Source: Myrica gale (Eukaryota; Streptophyta; Magnoliopsida; Fagales; Myricaceae). From it: a stretch of DNA of 64,000 bases. Shown here piece by piece: positions 10,100-23,256 of this stretch. A program made the translations under genes and the position numbers. The notes below the pieces were generated by a model. That model saw nothing but the letters and a program-made list of their open reading frames with translations, was not told the DNA's origin and did not search any database. Each line of letters starts with the position of its first letter. Positions within the stretch are counted from its first letter, which is position 1. The DNA lies in contig OZ005608.1 of NCBI GenBank assembly GCA_963930655.1, forward strand, positions 20,175,271 through 20,239,270, in the 5' to 3' direction.

Positions 10100-13000
10100 T
10101 GTCATGCCCCGTGCTGGTACTTATCCCTCTCGGCTCACGTATAGGAATCGCATGCACAAAATTTGAGAATTACCGCACAATAAAAACTCTTAAGATTGCC
10201 CAATGCCCTCGACATTAGTTAGCGGAAGTCTTGATTTAAAAGGCTACTAGGTTAAAATGGTTGTAAGTCAGTTTAGAAACTTAAACAAAGGAAGTGAAAT
10301 TGCATAAAATATTAAAAATTGGTATATGTGCACTTTACTAATGAAAACCTTAGTCGGTTAACTATTAAAACAAAAAATGGCAAAATCGTAAAAAATATTG
10401 TATCGTAATAATATGCACTTATTTAGGAAAATACCGTTAACGAATTAGGTTGAAACATATTGGAATTGTAGAAGATTAAAGCGTAATTAAAGGAAATAAA
10501 TAAATCATGTAGCAAGGAATCAACATAGAGAAATACACACTTTCTTTTATACGAACACGGTTTGGTACAAAAAGGTCATCCAGGAGGATTTCAAAAGAGT
10601 AGTCTTGGGTTATACAAAAATATGAGCTCCATATAGTCCACCTAGCCTATACAATTGCGTTTCAATGGATCAAAAATAGTTTTTAAACACTACCATCTAA
10701 AGAAAATAAAGGACACAACGAAAGAGATATACAAAACAGACCATGTATCTAGAATCTCTTTGGCCTTGAAATAATCCAACATCCTGCTTAACAATAAAAA
10801 GGAAAACACAAACAAACATAAAAGGAGTGAGTCCTACTGACTCAATAAGGTTGGCGAAGGGGGCATGCTCATACAAATATAACTCATGCTTCAAAATAAA
10901 TAGCATAATAACAATGATCTAAAAGTCATAAATGGCATAGCAACAGTACAAATAATGGATGCAATGCATTCGCTCATCATATGGTTCCCTAAGGCATTCC
11001 CGGTGTCTGCTCTGTTCACCCCCAGAGTTGTGTTGTGCTTCTCTCTTCTCCTCATTAGACTGTCCCTTGTCACTTACACTAGGACCTTTAAAACCTTTAA
11101 AAATGACATCATATCGTCCAAAAGAAGCCCACACACTCCCTATAATGGGGGGTTGCACTCTCCTAACATTTGTCCGATACCGTCACTCTTTCTTCGAGAA
11201 TCACCTCGCAGGCTTGGAGGTTCCTCACATTTATTTTTCCTCCTATGAAGTGAATGCAATTTAATGCACGAATAACATCCATGTGCAATGTATAATCTCA
11301 AACATCCCATGACATGACTTGAAAACATAGACCAATAAAGTACTTGTAATTTCAATGCACGAATAATCAAAGTGCAAATTCCAGAAATTAGATCCACAAA
11401 CTAAATTTAAAATACTTAATCAGTTTCTATGTCATATGGTTTCCAATTATTAAACATTTTCCTTAAATAAATAACTAAATAAAAACATATCTATAATCAT
11501 TTAATTCATAAAATACCACACGAAAACAACAGATCGTCATCAAGAACCAAACAACAATCATCAAACATCTTTGGAAGTCATTCCTTCCATTTTCTTTCCA
11601 TTGTCTTAGAACACATCTCATACATGTGTTCCCTTTTCGTTTCTTTGCCAATACATGACCTTTCTACTCATTTGGAGCATTCTTAGCGCTTGTCATAACC
11701 CTTTTCACCATTGAGCATCATTTACAAGCTCTTATCATCATCAAATCCACATACAACATGTACTTTCATCAACCAATATGTAACCAGCCGAAACTCAGAA
11801 CTTAAATGCCATAAAAACAACATGCAAGTGTTAAATATGAAAGATCAAGGTTCCATGTTTAAGCAGTGGTATTTTAGGCCATCCTTTTATAATACATAAT
11901 TAAGGAATTAAACATGAAATTAATAAGTAAATATTAATCATGTCCAAATGAAGGCTTATTGGGCCTCCTTAGATCCTATTGGACATATTCCTAAAGTTTC
12001 AAAGTGTTTTGGACTTGTTTAGGATTAACTGGCCTAAAGTTCATTTAGGCAACTAAACGGGCTTTGTGATTTGAACCCCTAATTTTACTCGGTTTAGACT
12101 CAAATTTGGGATTCCCCATTTATTTTTCGTGGTATACACAACCATATAATTTTTTTCCCCATTTGGACCTTTTTACCCTAACGTTTTGTGTGAAATGTCG
12201 AAACTGCCTTTAGATACCTCTAGGGCATTTTCGACCTTTCCTGAATTTCGAATGAGCTGTAATTTTTACAAGAGCGTCCTGAATACACATACAACCTATC
12301 TGGAAAGTTTTATGCAAAAATTCAAAAGGAATATTAGGGTCGTTTTGGACAGCAAGCCTATTTCACTTAAAAACTCTAAAATAGCTATTTGCTTGTTAAA
12401 TCGAGTATCCATATGCCTTAAGTTATGTGATCCAATCATCCTACTTAATTCAATAATGTCAAAACACTCATTTGATGATAAAATAGTAATAAAATCACAT
12501 GCATTAGTTTATACAACTTCAAAATCATTATAAAAACCATGCATGCGATGATTTAGCCTTACTTTCACCATCTTTGAGCCCTTTGGCTTGTTTTACTTGG
12601 CTTTGATCTGCCATTACATCAATATTGCCTCTTCCATTCCTTTCGTCCAACATTAAGAATGCTTCTTCATAATAATTTGCAACAAATGCATGTAAAACAC
12701 ATCACAAAAGCAAAACAACATGCCATACGTTCAACAATAACCAACACCAATCCATGGCTCCTTGGCCTTCAAAAGTGTATGTTTCGGCCACTGATGCTGC
12801 TTGGCAACTCTATTGGTTATATCATATAAGCACAATACCTTTTTCAAGCAATATTCATGAGGAAAACATCATCCATTTCAACATGCAAATATTCTTGATC
12901 TACACTAGATCTCATGTTCCTTCTCATTTCTAAACTATTTCATTTTGCATCAAGCAACTAAATCAAAAAATTACTTCAATCAACAACTAAAACACATGGT

Positions 13001-14415
13001 AAACATTTATTTTCCTAACACAAAGGCATAAAATACCCCTTACCAAAGCACCAAGACCTAACCCTTACCTTGGTAATTTTTGGATGGCTCTAGATAGGTT
13101 TGAAAATCTCCTAAAACACGTATATATAACTTATGGTTAGAAACTTAGATTAAAAAGTAAGAAGAAGAGGGATAGGTCAAGGAAAAGAGGAGAAAAAATG
13201 AGGCAATGAAGGGTTCATGGCCATGGCCGAACACCCCCTCCCCTACCAACAATTTCTTAGTTTTCTTACCCCTTTATTCTTCTCCTTCTTCTCTTTTCCT
13301 TCTCCGACTGCTCGCTCTCCTTTCTCTCTTTGCTCACATGATCGACACACACACTAGAGCTCTAGCACTACACGACTTGGTTTAGTCCAAGGGAGCTACA
13401 AGAAGCAAGCCCCTTGGCTGGCCAAATGGACGGCAAGAGTTGGTCCAAAGGAGCTGCAAGAAGCAAGCTCCTTGGATGACCAATTTGGGTGGCAAGGGGC
13501 AGGAGAAGCCAAATCGCACACTCCCCCCATTTTTTGGGTAATCATTATCTGCAAAGATAATCCTACGCAATCTCACTCAATGCATGCCGATTGACCTTGA
13601 ATTTCATTGCACTGTGCATGCTAAATTGACAAGGAAATGAGACAAGAGAATGGGACAAGGAAATGAGACAAACTCAAGGGTTTGAGAGAGCTTGCTGTGC
13701 GACCATGCTTGTCCCCGGCCATCCCGGGCATACAGACATGCACCTGAAGATTAGTTTGGTATGCCAAGCTTTCCAGTCTTGGCCCCGATCACCCCAGGCT
13801 TACAGACATGCGCCTATGGTAAGCCGGGCATACATGTCTCCGAGTCTGTAGCCTCCGAGTCTGTACCCTGATTATCTCGGGCATACAGGCCTCCGAGTCT
13901 CCCCCACCTTACCAGGGTACCCAGGCCTCCACGTCACCCTTCTTAAACTGTACACGTTCTATAGTTTGAATTAACTTAGATAATTGAAATTAAGGAGGGG
14001 GTATTACATTAAGCTCAAATAAAATCAAATACCTCCAATAATAGACAAATAAAATCACATTAATATAAGGAAGATAATTTATTAAAATCAAGGTTAAAAA
14101 TAAATATTTAACCCAAGAAAGGGAAATTTGTCCATATACTAAAAAAATTAACCAAATTAATCTAAAATATTGCAGGAAATAAAATCAAACCAATTAGACA
14201 ATTTAAAGACATGGATTGTAATAAAAATAGTGATCTTAATTCAAAGATTAAAATTTAAAGGAAAGAATTAACTAAATCATAAAATATTAAACCATGCACA
14301 AATTTAGAAAATAAAACAAATACTAAGGAAAATAATACAAAATTACTAAAGGTATTAAAAGGAAAACCTTAACACAAAAGTCTCACATGTAGCTCAAAAG
14401 GTAAGGGGTGTTATA
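10100..14415 (+). mobile_element. Long-LTR family insertion (solo-LTR-like) inside the CACTA element
   Basis: Starts TGTCATGCCCCGTGCTGGTA and ends GGGGTGTTATA. The flanks CCTGT (10095-10099) and CCTGC (14416-14420) are a near-perfect 5-bp duplication. The start matches the LTRs at 19862 and at 58118 (minus), and the AGTCCTACTGACTCA region near 10830 is shared with 57300. A second end-like sequence, GGGGGTATTACA, occurs at 13997-14008, and CCCGGG-rich sequence at 13700-13930 matches the ends of the other copies. At 4.3 kb it is longer than the 2.0 kb relative at 56086-58118, so it may contain an insertion or two fused LTR pieces. I see no gag or pol. Confidence 0.65.
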
Positions 14416-15540
14416 CCTGCAACGCGTGAAATAGTTCAAACAAAAGTGCTGGTTCGAACGAAAGTTGGTAGATGTCCGATTTTAATTACTTGGTGAGTGA
14501 GGTGTCGCAAGCAACGTCTCTTCGTTGCTGCAATGCCTGGAATAGGTCGAGATAATGGGTCTGTTCGAACGAATGAAGCTTGTTCGATCTGGTTTCGTTG
14601 GATTTGACCACATGTTAATTATGGACCCGCTGATTTGTGGCACCTGTCCAAAGTTCGTGCGAACAAAGATATGTGGTTTGAATGAGAACCAATTGCCGTC
14701 TACCTCCCGAAACTTTCTGGTTTTTGAAAGCTACTTTGTTTGAACAAGGGAGGAATACCACAAAGGAAAATTACAGTTGATACAAAGGCAGTGAAACGTC
14801 CGCACTCCATTTCGTCCACCAAACTAGAAGATTTCTATTTTCTCCACCAGATTGCTCAGCCTCGCTTCCTGGTACGTGGTATTTCATTGTTTTTCTTGTT
14901 AGTTCGATAGTTTTTCTTTCTCAGGTACACTCGATACCAACCTATGCAATGTGTGGTATGTTCTTGTTTGTTTTTTTTTCCTAGTGTGAATACATGAGAG
15001 TTACTTAACCTGTTACTTTCAGGAAAGCATTTGTACAAAAGATGTTAATGTTTTTGTAATGTTTTTTGCTTCATATTGTTATTGATTCTGTTTTGTTTGG
15101 TATTTGCTTTTCCATATATGAAATTGCCTTTCCATATTGTTCTTGGTTGATTTTTAGCGTGATTTATTTAAAACTACATTTACTTTTTATGTTTGATTAT
15201 TGCTTTTGTATTCGGGAAGCTTGATGAAAAAAAGAAAAGAAAATTCCCTATTGTTTAAGTTGTTCAAAATGTATTTTTAGGAATGAGATATTATAATGAA
15301 AAATTATTTACATGGAGAGTTTAAGAAAATTCAAAAGATAAAAGACATTTTATAAGTACAAATCGTTGAACATATAGGTACAAATAGTTTACGTTCTTTC
15401 ATATTTATTTTATAAATTGTTCTCAATGATTAATAACATATTGTAAGATAGAAGGCATCGTTATGATTTTATTTAGATAATCACTTTATTTTGAATATAT
15501 AAGTATAAATTTTAGCTTGAATCCTTTTGCAGCTTTCAAA
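14416..15540 (+). other. CACTA internal non-coding sequence before its first ORF
   Basis: Contains repeated TTCGAACGAA-type motifs up to about 14750, then a CT-rich leader-like stretch (14810-14880) with a possible donor at 14871 (GTACGTGG). AT-rich intron-like sequence runs up to an acceptor-like TTTTGCAG at about 15533, just before the ORF at 15541. Confidence 0.45.
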
Positions 15541-16563
15541 ATGGCACCAAAAAGGTGTGCATCCTCATCTTCCCAAGCGACTCAATCTAGAGAGTCATTG
15601 TCTCTAGCTCAGTATCAAGCATTAATTTACAAGAGACCGGTTGTTATTGAAGGAGTTGTTCACTTGAGGGATTTCAACGAGTTGGAGTATGAAGCTAAGT
15701 GCGTACAGTCTAACTTTGAGGAGCGGGGATGAGCTCAGTTTCTCGAATCTGTCGGTGATGTATATGTTGACCTTGTGCGTGAATTCTATGCACAAGTTCT
15801 CACTGTTGATGCTAATATCGAGGAGCTGACTATCCAAGTGAGGGGAGTTTTTTTCACACTATCAGGTAATATTATTGCTCAGTTTATTGGATTAATGAGA
15901 TCTCAGGTGTTGGCATACCCGACCATTGGCCCTCCGTTTGACATGACATCAGAAGAAGTGTGGAAGGAAGTGACGGGTACATATATGATTATGTCATCTA
16001 CACTGATATGCCATCGAGATATGATAGCATTCTTCGGAAAGCTTCATCTTATTATCGTTTGGGACGTGGTGCCGAAACATCACTGATTCGAGCTCAGTAT
16101 CGAGCGCGGATTTTGATTGATCTCCCAACTCTTATTGTTAGCAGATTCTTTGAGATGCACGGTCTACATCAGAGCGAGATGGTTTCCCACATGACTTACT
16201 GATCTTGCACATGTTGGTAGCTGCTGGTGTTCCTATTTTGCCTGATGAGAAGAGACGAACTCCAATTGAGCCAATATGTCGTAGTACGTTCAGTCGCAAT
16301 GTAGCTTATATTCCTCAAGCTAGAGCACATGTTGCTGGGGATGTCGATGCAAATGAGGACGCCATGGATGGCGGACCGCCTCCTCGTAGCCATCCCACAT
16401 GAGGTAGATCATCCACTTATGAGGTTGGTCAGAGCTCTTCGAGCCAGGTCGAGTTTCCTCCATGGATGAACATGTTGTTGGATGAGATTACGATGCAAAT
16501 GGATGAGCGATTTGACAAGATTGAGGAGGAGATTTGTGAACTAAGCAAGGAGAGAGACACTTG
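15541..16563 (+). pseudogene. Plant transposon protein (Transposase_32-like) ORF carried by the CACTA element, broken
   Basis: Begins MAPKRCASSSSQ and reads through a conserved plant transposon-associated domain: KRPVVIEGVVHL near residue 32, VREFYAQVLTVD near residue 79, then IQVRGVFF, YDSILRKASSYY and AAGVPILPDEK. The C-terminus is a short acidic coiled coil (DERFDKIEEEICEL) ending at 16563. Lesions are TGA at 15730 where Trp is expected, a frame change near 15970, a stop near 16199 with another frame change, and TGA near 16400. This domain is common in plant repeats. Its biochemical role is unknown to me. Confidence 0.65.
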
Positions 16564-16894
16564 ATCATCTACTATATTGGTATTTTGTGTGACACAGTGA
16601 CACTTGATCAGTCTATTATGTTTTAAGTATGTTGTGTCTTTTTTATGTTTTTTATTGTGACTATGCGTCGAGACTTTGGGATATTATATATTTATTCCTG
16701 TTACGCTATTATGATCACATCTTGAGATATTATGTATTAATGCCTATTATATTATTATGATCACCCACTAGTATTGCAGCTTTTATATCAAACTTTTTTA
16801 TTTTTTTTATAATGAACTAGATTGTAAATATATTCTACATTATATCTATAATTACAATATTTAAATCTACTATATGAAAAATATCAAAAGAAAA

Positions 16895-17022
16895 ATTATA
16901 TATATATATATATATAATATTTTAAACTTGTTATGAGCATAAATATATTCATTTATTATATATATATATATATATAATATTTTAAACTTGTTATGAGCAT
17001 AAATATATTCATTTATTATATA
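16895..17022 (+). repeat. Two-copy 60-bp tandem repeat with TA microsatellite
   Basis: A 60-bp unit consisting of (TA)n followed by ATTTTAAACTTGTTATGAGC and AAATATATTCATTTATTATA occurs twice head to tail, essentially identical. It probably arose recently by slippage. Confidence 0.9.
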
Positions 17023-18407
17023 TATTTTGATACATGAACCTAGTTTAATATTAATAAATTAAATCTGATTTTATCATCACAAACATTTAAATTAGAATTC
17101 AAATCCACTATACGGTTGGATTTGGAATACATGGCTCGAACAAAGTCTTTACGTTTTCTTCTCATTGAAATAAAAATCTCAACTTTGAATGCCTGTTCAC
17201 ATTTCGTCAGTCGGCTTTTTTTCTTCGTTGGTGTGGGTCCGGGCAAACAAAGGGGAACACAACGATCAGGTAAGCTTTTGATTTTTTGAGAATAAGATTT
17301 GGTTGTTGTTCATATTTTTTCAGTTATTACTATGAGTAGTTGTTTTTTTTCTAATTTTGTTATGTGAAAGAATTTGGTTGCTGAGTTGGGATTTATTCTG
17401 TGATGGTAGCTATTACTGTGAGTATTTTGTTGTTGTTCTATTTTTTTTATCAGAATATGAGAAAACCTTTTAAAATTATTGACTCAATAATTTGTGCCTC
17501 CCTTGCTTTGTTTCGGCACTATGAGTATTTGTAAACTTATGGCTTTGTTTCGGCAAGTGTTGCATTTTATTTGTCCATTTCAATTGCTTGAATATTTCCA
17601 TCTTTAGTCAAGTGTAAAGTATTAGAACTTTGTATTTTAAGAATAATTGAGCTTCTCAATTGCAGGTTTCGTATTTTTAATTAGTAAAGCTAGTCTGCAT
17701 TTTTCCCTTGGTTTTCCAGGATTTTTTTGAAATAATATTATGCTTTTTGGTAAGATTGTTTTTTTGGATACTTAATGTTTATGGAGTTGTTGAGCAAATT
17801 GCGCATATCTCTCAATGTGCTCTTCCATGATCTTCGTATTTTCCATGAATGCTTTCGATTTTCACAGTGGCTTAATGAATATGTTTGTGAGTATTGTTGA
17901 CCAAAGTGGCTTGTGTTTGATATGATTTTGCATAACTTGATGTATGCTTTACATGTATGCATTAGCCTTAGACCCATTTGAGAATTATTGTATGATACAG
18001 ACCAATTATGCCATATAGTAATTCTTGAATTGTCCAAGTTTAGATAGTTTAAGATTATACACTTTGTATTGCATGCAATTGATTTCGGTAGTATTTTCAT
18101 CTCGTGATGTAGAGATTTCGGTAGGATCTCCCTTTTGTTCTCTGCGTATATTAGTACGAAGTCGTTGTGAATCGTCGAACATAGTCAACAATTCACAACA
18201 ACTTAGTACAATGCATATACTTGGAGAACTATAGTGAGATGTTGCCGAAATTTCTACCCAGGTGAAGGATAATATCAGTCATTTGCAATGCAATATAGTG
18301 CATATAATCTGGAATGGGATGAGACCAACTACCTTTTCAAAAGTAGATGAAAGTCATATTGCATGTCTTAGTAAGCTTTGTTGTTCGTTTTTTTAAATGT
18401 GAGAAAG
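17023..18407 (+). other. CACTA internal sequence, leader or introns of the transposase gene
   Basis: T-rich, intron-like sequence without a supported ORF. Several possible splice sites occur. The first transposase codons recognisable by homology begin at 18408. Confidence 0.4.
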
Positions 18408-21400
18408 ATGGATAAGAGTTGGATTAATGAAATAAATCGATTTGGGACAAGGTATTTAGAAGGGGTAAAATAGTTCATGATTATGGCACGTGGATGTGTG
18501 GATGACAAGAATGAGATTAGATGCCCTTGTCGGCGGTGTATGAATGTATACTTTCAAGAAGTGGGGAAAGTTTAAGATCATTTGATCGTATATGAGATTG
18601 ATAAAAGTTATACTAAATTAGTGTTGCACGGTAAACCATATGGTGAGTTGAGGCATGCTGATGATACTGTAGATGATAGCAGTGAGGATGAAGTGAATGA
18701 TGTTGACGAAACGATCGAGGAAATAGATGAAATGTTGGAGGATATTGGTGCGGGGATATTTACGGGTACAACATCTGGAGATGAATACAATAATGATGAA
18801 CCAACTAGAGGGGAATATGGAGCAAAGTTCTTTGATCGCCTATTGGAAGATGCAAGAGGACCTCTTTATCCGAGTTGTGAGTTTTTTTCAAAGTTAGCAT
18901 TCACGGTACGATTGATGCATATAAAAACCCTACACAATGAGTATTGCATTATTTAATATGATGTTAGATTTGATTAAAGAAACTCTTCTAGAAGGAGAGA
19001 CCCTGCCTAAAACATATAGAGAGGTAAGAACATTAAATCGAGTTCTGGGTCTTGATTATATACCCATACATACACTCGTCAATGATTGAATTTTGTTTTG
19101 GAAAGAAACAAAGAAGTTGAAAGTGTGCTCCATATGTGGTGAATCAAGGTGGGTCAATAGTGCGACAAAACCCAAGAAAGTTCTGCAACATTTCCCATTA
19201 ATACTAAGATTACAGAAGTTGTTTGTTTCAAAGAAGACAGCTGAGGACATGAGATGACAGAGAAAAACGGATACTGAATGAAGATAATATGAGACATCCG
19301 ACAGACTCGTTGGCGTAGAAAGAGTTTAACAAGGAACATGAATGGTTTGGATGAGAAACTCGTAATGTTTGTCTTTAGTTAGCCGCTGATAGATTTAATC
19401 TATTTGGCAACATGAGTGCAAGTTATATCATGTGGCCAGTGATTCTTATGCCATACAAGTTGCCACCTTGGAAGTGCATTAGGATCCATTCTTTATGATG
19501 ACGTTACTTATTCCCTGATCAAGATCTCTAGGAAATGATGTTGGCATTTACTTACAACCTTTGGTGGTAGAGTTGGAATATTATGGCTCGAAGGTGTTTG
19601 TACATTTGATGCATCAATATCTAGTTATTTTCAAATGCATGCAGCAGTGATGTGGACTATCAATGATTTTCCAGCGTATGGTAATTTATTTGGGTGGAGT
19701 ACGAATGAAAAATTGGCATGCCCTGTGTGTAACCAAACTACTGCTTTGAAATATGATGTGCTACATGGGTCATCGTCATTATTTACCAGTGGATCACAGT
19801 TGGAGGAAGAATCAACAATGTTTGATGGTGAAGAAGAGTATAGGCTACCACTAAGTGAATTTGTCACGCCTCGTGCTGGTACTTACCTCCTCGGGTCACG
19901 TATCTAATTGACAACATAAGCAGAAAGCAACAAACTAACGGTGAACTCCCCCTGGCCAGTCTATACACCCTAATTTAGGTCTAGGCAATCATTAGAAAGT
20001 AATTTGGAAAAATCATATCGTACCCAATCATAAACATCCACCAACTCTCCCCATATCTCACGTATCTTTTAACAAGAAATAATTGAAGATATCCTGTGAA
20101 TGACTTCCCGCAACTAATTAAAATAGTCTCGGGCATACAGGGCTCAGTCATCCCGGGAGTCCAACTCTTGCTTACCCGGGAGTTCAACACTCAATCACTC
20201 CGGAAATTTCAGCTCTCAGTTACCCCGGGAATTCAACACTTCATTACCCAGGGAATTTCCCATTTCCCTAGACATCCTTGGTAAATGTCTAACCGGAATT
20301 TCCCTGGGCATTCCAGTGTCTGTCCTCCAGGCTCCCCAATAATTATTGGTTTGCCCCTGGTCATCCCAATTACCCTGCCAAACCTGATACCCTGTCTGCC
20401 CAGTTACCCTCGTGAATGTAAATGCAAGAAAAAATATTTCACATGAGCACATATATGATAGCTAAAGCTATATCAAAAGTTATATCAAACAGGTGGACCA
20501 AACAAGGGAGGGGTGTTACAAAATTGTCAGGTAAGGATATATTAATACTGTTGACGATGGTAAGACAAGTACAGTTTAGTAAAGCTTTGAAAAAGAGAAA
20601 CGTACTGAAGAGAAGTTGAATTGGACAAAGAAGAGTATCTTTTTTGAGTTACCATACTGGTCAACTTTGAAAGTGCGCTACAATTTGGATGTTATGCATA
20701 TCGAGAAAAATATATGCGAGAATATTCTCGGGAAATTGTTGAATATCGAGGGTGAGATGAAAGATACAGTGAACTCTCGAAAAGATTTAGCTAAGATGAA
20801 GGTGAAGAGGGATTTACATGTACAACCTCGTGGTCAATCTTATGTTATGTTGCATGCATGTTATACGTTAACAAAGAAAGAGATGATTGAATTTTGTAAT
20901 TGAGTGAGAAATGTAAAGTTTCCATATGAGTATGCTTCTAATATCTCTAGTTGTGTAAAAGAGAAGGTAAACTCACTGAAATGAACAACCACGATTGTCA
21001 CATATTTCTACAACGTCTACTTCCAGTTGCGATTCGTGGTTATTTGAGCAAAGATGTTTGGGTTGTAATAACGGAGTTGAGCCTTTTTTCTGGGATTTAT
21101 GTTCACGTACATTGAATATGGATGCCTTGAGGCGTTTAGAAGGAGATATTGACATGATCCTATGTAATTTGGAGAGAATATTTCCACCTTCATTATTTGA
21201 TATAATGGTTCATTTGACTATCCACCTTCATCGTGAAGCTATCATCGCTGGCCCAGTACAAGGGATGTATCCAATGGTGCGGTTTTTTGGGGAGACTTAA
21301 ATGGTTTGCACTCAATAAAGCACGCGCAGAGGGGTCAATCGCTGATGCATATGTAGATTACGAGTGTCTAACGTTCTGTTCTATGTATTTATAGTATCTT

Positions 21401-21414
21401 GTACCTGAACCGGT
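18408..21414 (+). pseudogene. TNP2-type CACTA transposase, N-terminal and catalytic parts, decayed
   Basis: Would catalyse cut-and-paste transposition in the nucleus. The N-terminal transposase-associated domain starts at 18408 (MDKSWINEINRFGTRYLEGV) and has a Cys-rich CPCRRCMN motif. An acidic linker follows (18660-18790). The tnp2 catalytic region (about 18880-20900) has VRLMHIKTLHN, VCSICGESRWV, KLACPVCNQTTALKYD and LDVMHIEKNICENILG. A DUF4218-like region (20970-21400) has GDIDMILCNLERIFPPS and AGPVQGMYPMVRFF. Many stops and frame changes are present, the first being TAG near 18471. The ORF is split at 19862 by a solo LTR and at about 21415 by plastid-like DNA. The family call is firm. I could not locate all catalytic acids. 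Confidence 0.9.
19862..20520 (+). mobile_element. Solo LTR inside the CACTA transposase
   Basis: 659 bp, TGTCACGCCTCGTGCTGG to GGGGTGTTACA, flanked by GAATT (19857-19861) and AAATT (20521-20525), an imperfect 5-bp duplication. The second half (20110-20400) is an array of CCCGGG or CCCGGGAGT-type motifs. Removing it reunites the tnp2 reading region on both sides. Same family as 10100-14415 and 56086-58118. Confidence 0.85.
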
Positions 21415-21826
21415 GGCTCACTTTTTCTAAGTAATGGGAAAGAGGACCGAAACATGCCATTGAAAGACGTCTCTAGTAAACCAAAGTCATTGTTTAATAG
21501 CTATTTTGCTTCAATCTCTCTTATACAAATCATAAAATTGAAGATTTAGTTACGATTATAAATACTTCTTTCTCTCTTTATCCATGGATCCTTTACTCAT
21601 ACTCATTCAATTGGAAGTATTGATCCAATTAAAAAATAAATTATGTTTCGTAATTTCATAATCCAACTTTTTTATTTCTAATTGACTCTTTTGGATAGAA
21701 ATCACGAGAGTGTCTATTCTTCCTTGAATCTTCATTGAGAGGTAAAGGATTTATCCTTTTAAGAAATAAAGTTTTTGATCGGAATAGTAATCAAACAAAC
21801 CGAATGGACCCTTTAAGGTGTTGTGA
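21415..21826. other. Insertion in the transposase, probably plastid-derived
   Basis: The CACTA reading PEPV/TRFNRG is interrupted exactly here: CCTGAACCGGTG lies before and ACACGTTTTAATAG after. The inserted 0.4 kb is AT-rich and non-coding. Its style (GGAAAGAGGACCGAAAC; GGATAGAAATCACGAGAGTG) reminds me of plastid intergenic DNA, and clear plastid DNA lies at 23067-23584. I cannot name the plastid locus, so the origin is inference. Confidence 0.4.
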
Positions 21827-23058
21827 CACGTTTTAATAGAGGGCACACAAATATTGTTGGAGGAAATGAGCATCTAACATGTGATAAGTTCAGTATTCTT
21901 CCACAAGATGTTAGGCCATTAGGAGATGAAACAGGGTATGATTTGTTAGGAGTAGAGTTCAGAAAAGCTAGATGGTACGTCTTGAACAATTGCACTGAGA
22001 TTGACGCATACCTGAAGTAAGTTCTCAATTATATTTCATATTGGTATTTTTCTTTTTGAATTTATTTACGTGCATTTTTATTGATTAATGGTATAACTAT
22101 AGTGAGCATATTGATATTCTAAAAAGACAAAGTTTGGGAAATGTCGAGAGTCAACATGAAGAAGAAGAAGAGTTTACATAGTGGTCCAAGAAATGTGTTT
22201 GAATTCTTAATTAATAATATATTTATTCCATTTATATTGATATTATTTTATATGATTTGTTTGCCATGTACTTATGATAATGTTTTGATTTTCATGTTTA
22301 TAGATTAAAAACTTACGTGATGAAAATCCCTCGAATGTGCATGATGATTTCTATGCATTAGCATCTGGTCCTGATGAACGTGCTAAACGTACTCTGGATG
22401 TATCGTTAAAGGGGTTATGTATCACACTACCGAAAGAGAACAATGGCATAAAACTCAAAATAGTGGAGTAGTTGTCCCGGGAGATCACGATGGGAAAGAT
22501 ATTGATTTTTGTGGTTTGATATTGGATATCTTTGAGATATGCTATTTACGAGGGAATGACATGTACTTATTTAAGTGTGATCGGTGGGATATGAAAAAAC
22601 AGAATGTAGGTATATGCACAGATTCACATTTTACAAGTGTGAACACATCTCGCAAATGGTACCAAAATGATCCATTCATACTTTGTAGTCAAGTTAATCA
22701 AGTGTTTTATTTACCTGACTCTGACTTTGGTGGTCACTGGCGAGTGGTTCAAAGATTTGGTCATAGGAACATTTATGATATTTCTGAAGTGGTAGATATT
22801 GGTGACAAAGAGATTGAAGAGACAATATCGAATGAAGCATATCAAGAAAATGAGTCCTTTCAGCTCTTTGTAGATTTCGAGGATTATGATTTAATCCAAT
22901 TGCATAGAAATGATGTTAAGCCCGAAATTGTAGATGCTTCGACCGAAGTAGAGGAAATTTTTGAAAAATATGACTTTATAGATGATGAAAGTGATAAGGA
23001 AGTCACCACAGATGAGGAAGAAAATTTGTCGATTTTTAAATGGCACATCCGCCTATGA
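21827..23058 (+). pseudogene. TNP2-type transposase, C-terminal DUF4216 region
   Basis: Continues the transposase after the insertion: ILPQDVRPLGDETGYDLLGV and EFRKARWYVLNNC (to 22017), an intron-like gap, EHIDILKRQSLGNVESQHEE (about 22104-22165), another gap, LRDENPSNVHDDFYALASG (from 22310). The DUF4216-like end (22417-23058) has DGKDIDFCGLILDIFEI, NDPFILCSQVNQVFYLPDS and GGHWRVVQRFGHRNIYD, then an acidic tail. This is the best preserved part, 214 codons without a stop. The exon joins agree with the usual gene structure of the family. Confidence 0.85.
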
Positions 23059-23066
23059 TATGAATT

Positions 23067-23256
23067 CTTCAGCAATTCTTCCGCTTCCAGGATAAATTCT
23101 CTTGTTTGTGCCTCATAAAAAGAACTAGCAGGTTGATGGATCATTACCCTGATTATATAACATAATAATAATAAATGGTTCTTCTATCTTGAAGATAAAT
23201 CAAAGAGAAGAAATTAAATAAAGAATAATAATACAAAAAACAAGATCAAATTGAAC
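23067..23256 (-). pseudogene. clpP: Plastid clpP fragment (3' end of an intron plus start of the last exon)
   Basis: On the minus strand, the end of a group-II-type intron with TAATCAG leads into codons for [20 protein letters not shown] then AEELLK (23144-23067), a clear match to plastid ClpP, the catalytic subunit of the stromal protease. It stops after LLK and is non-functional. It directly abuts the ndhH fragment although these genes are far apart in typical plastomes. Confidence 0.85.

Noticed and set aside
16895..17022. CRISPR-like direct repeats
   Set aside because: Two adjacent 60-bp copies with a TA microsatellite and no spacers in a plant genome are a simple tandem duplication.
17738..18100. 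120-codon minus-strand open frame
   Set aside because: It lies antisense to the CACTA transposase leader, has no domain and fits a chance frame.
22884..23144. 86-codon minus-strand open frame as one gene
   Set aside because: Only its first 26 codons are plastid clpP. The rest is antisense of the TNP2 DUF4216 region, so it is a chance fusion.
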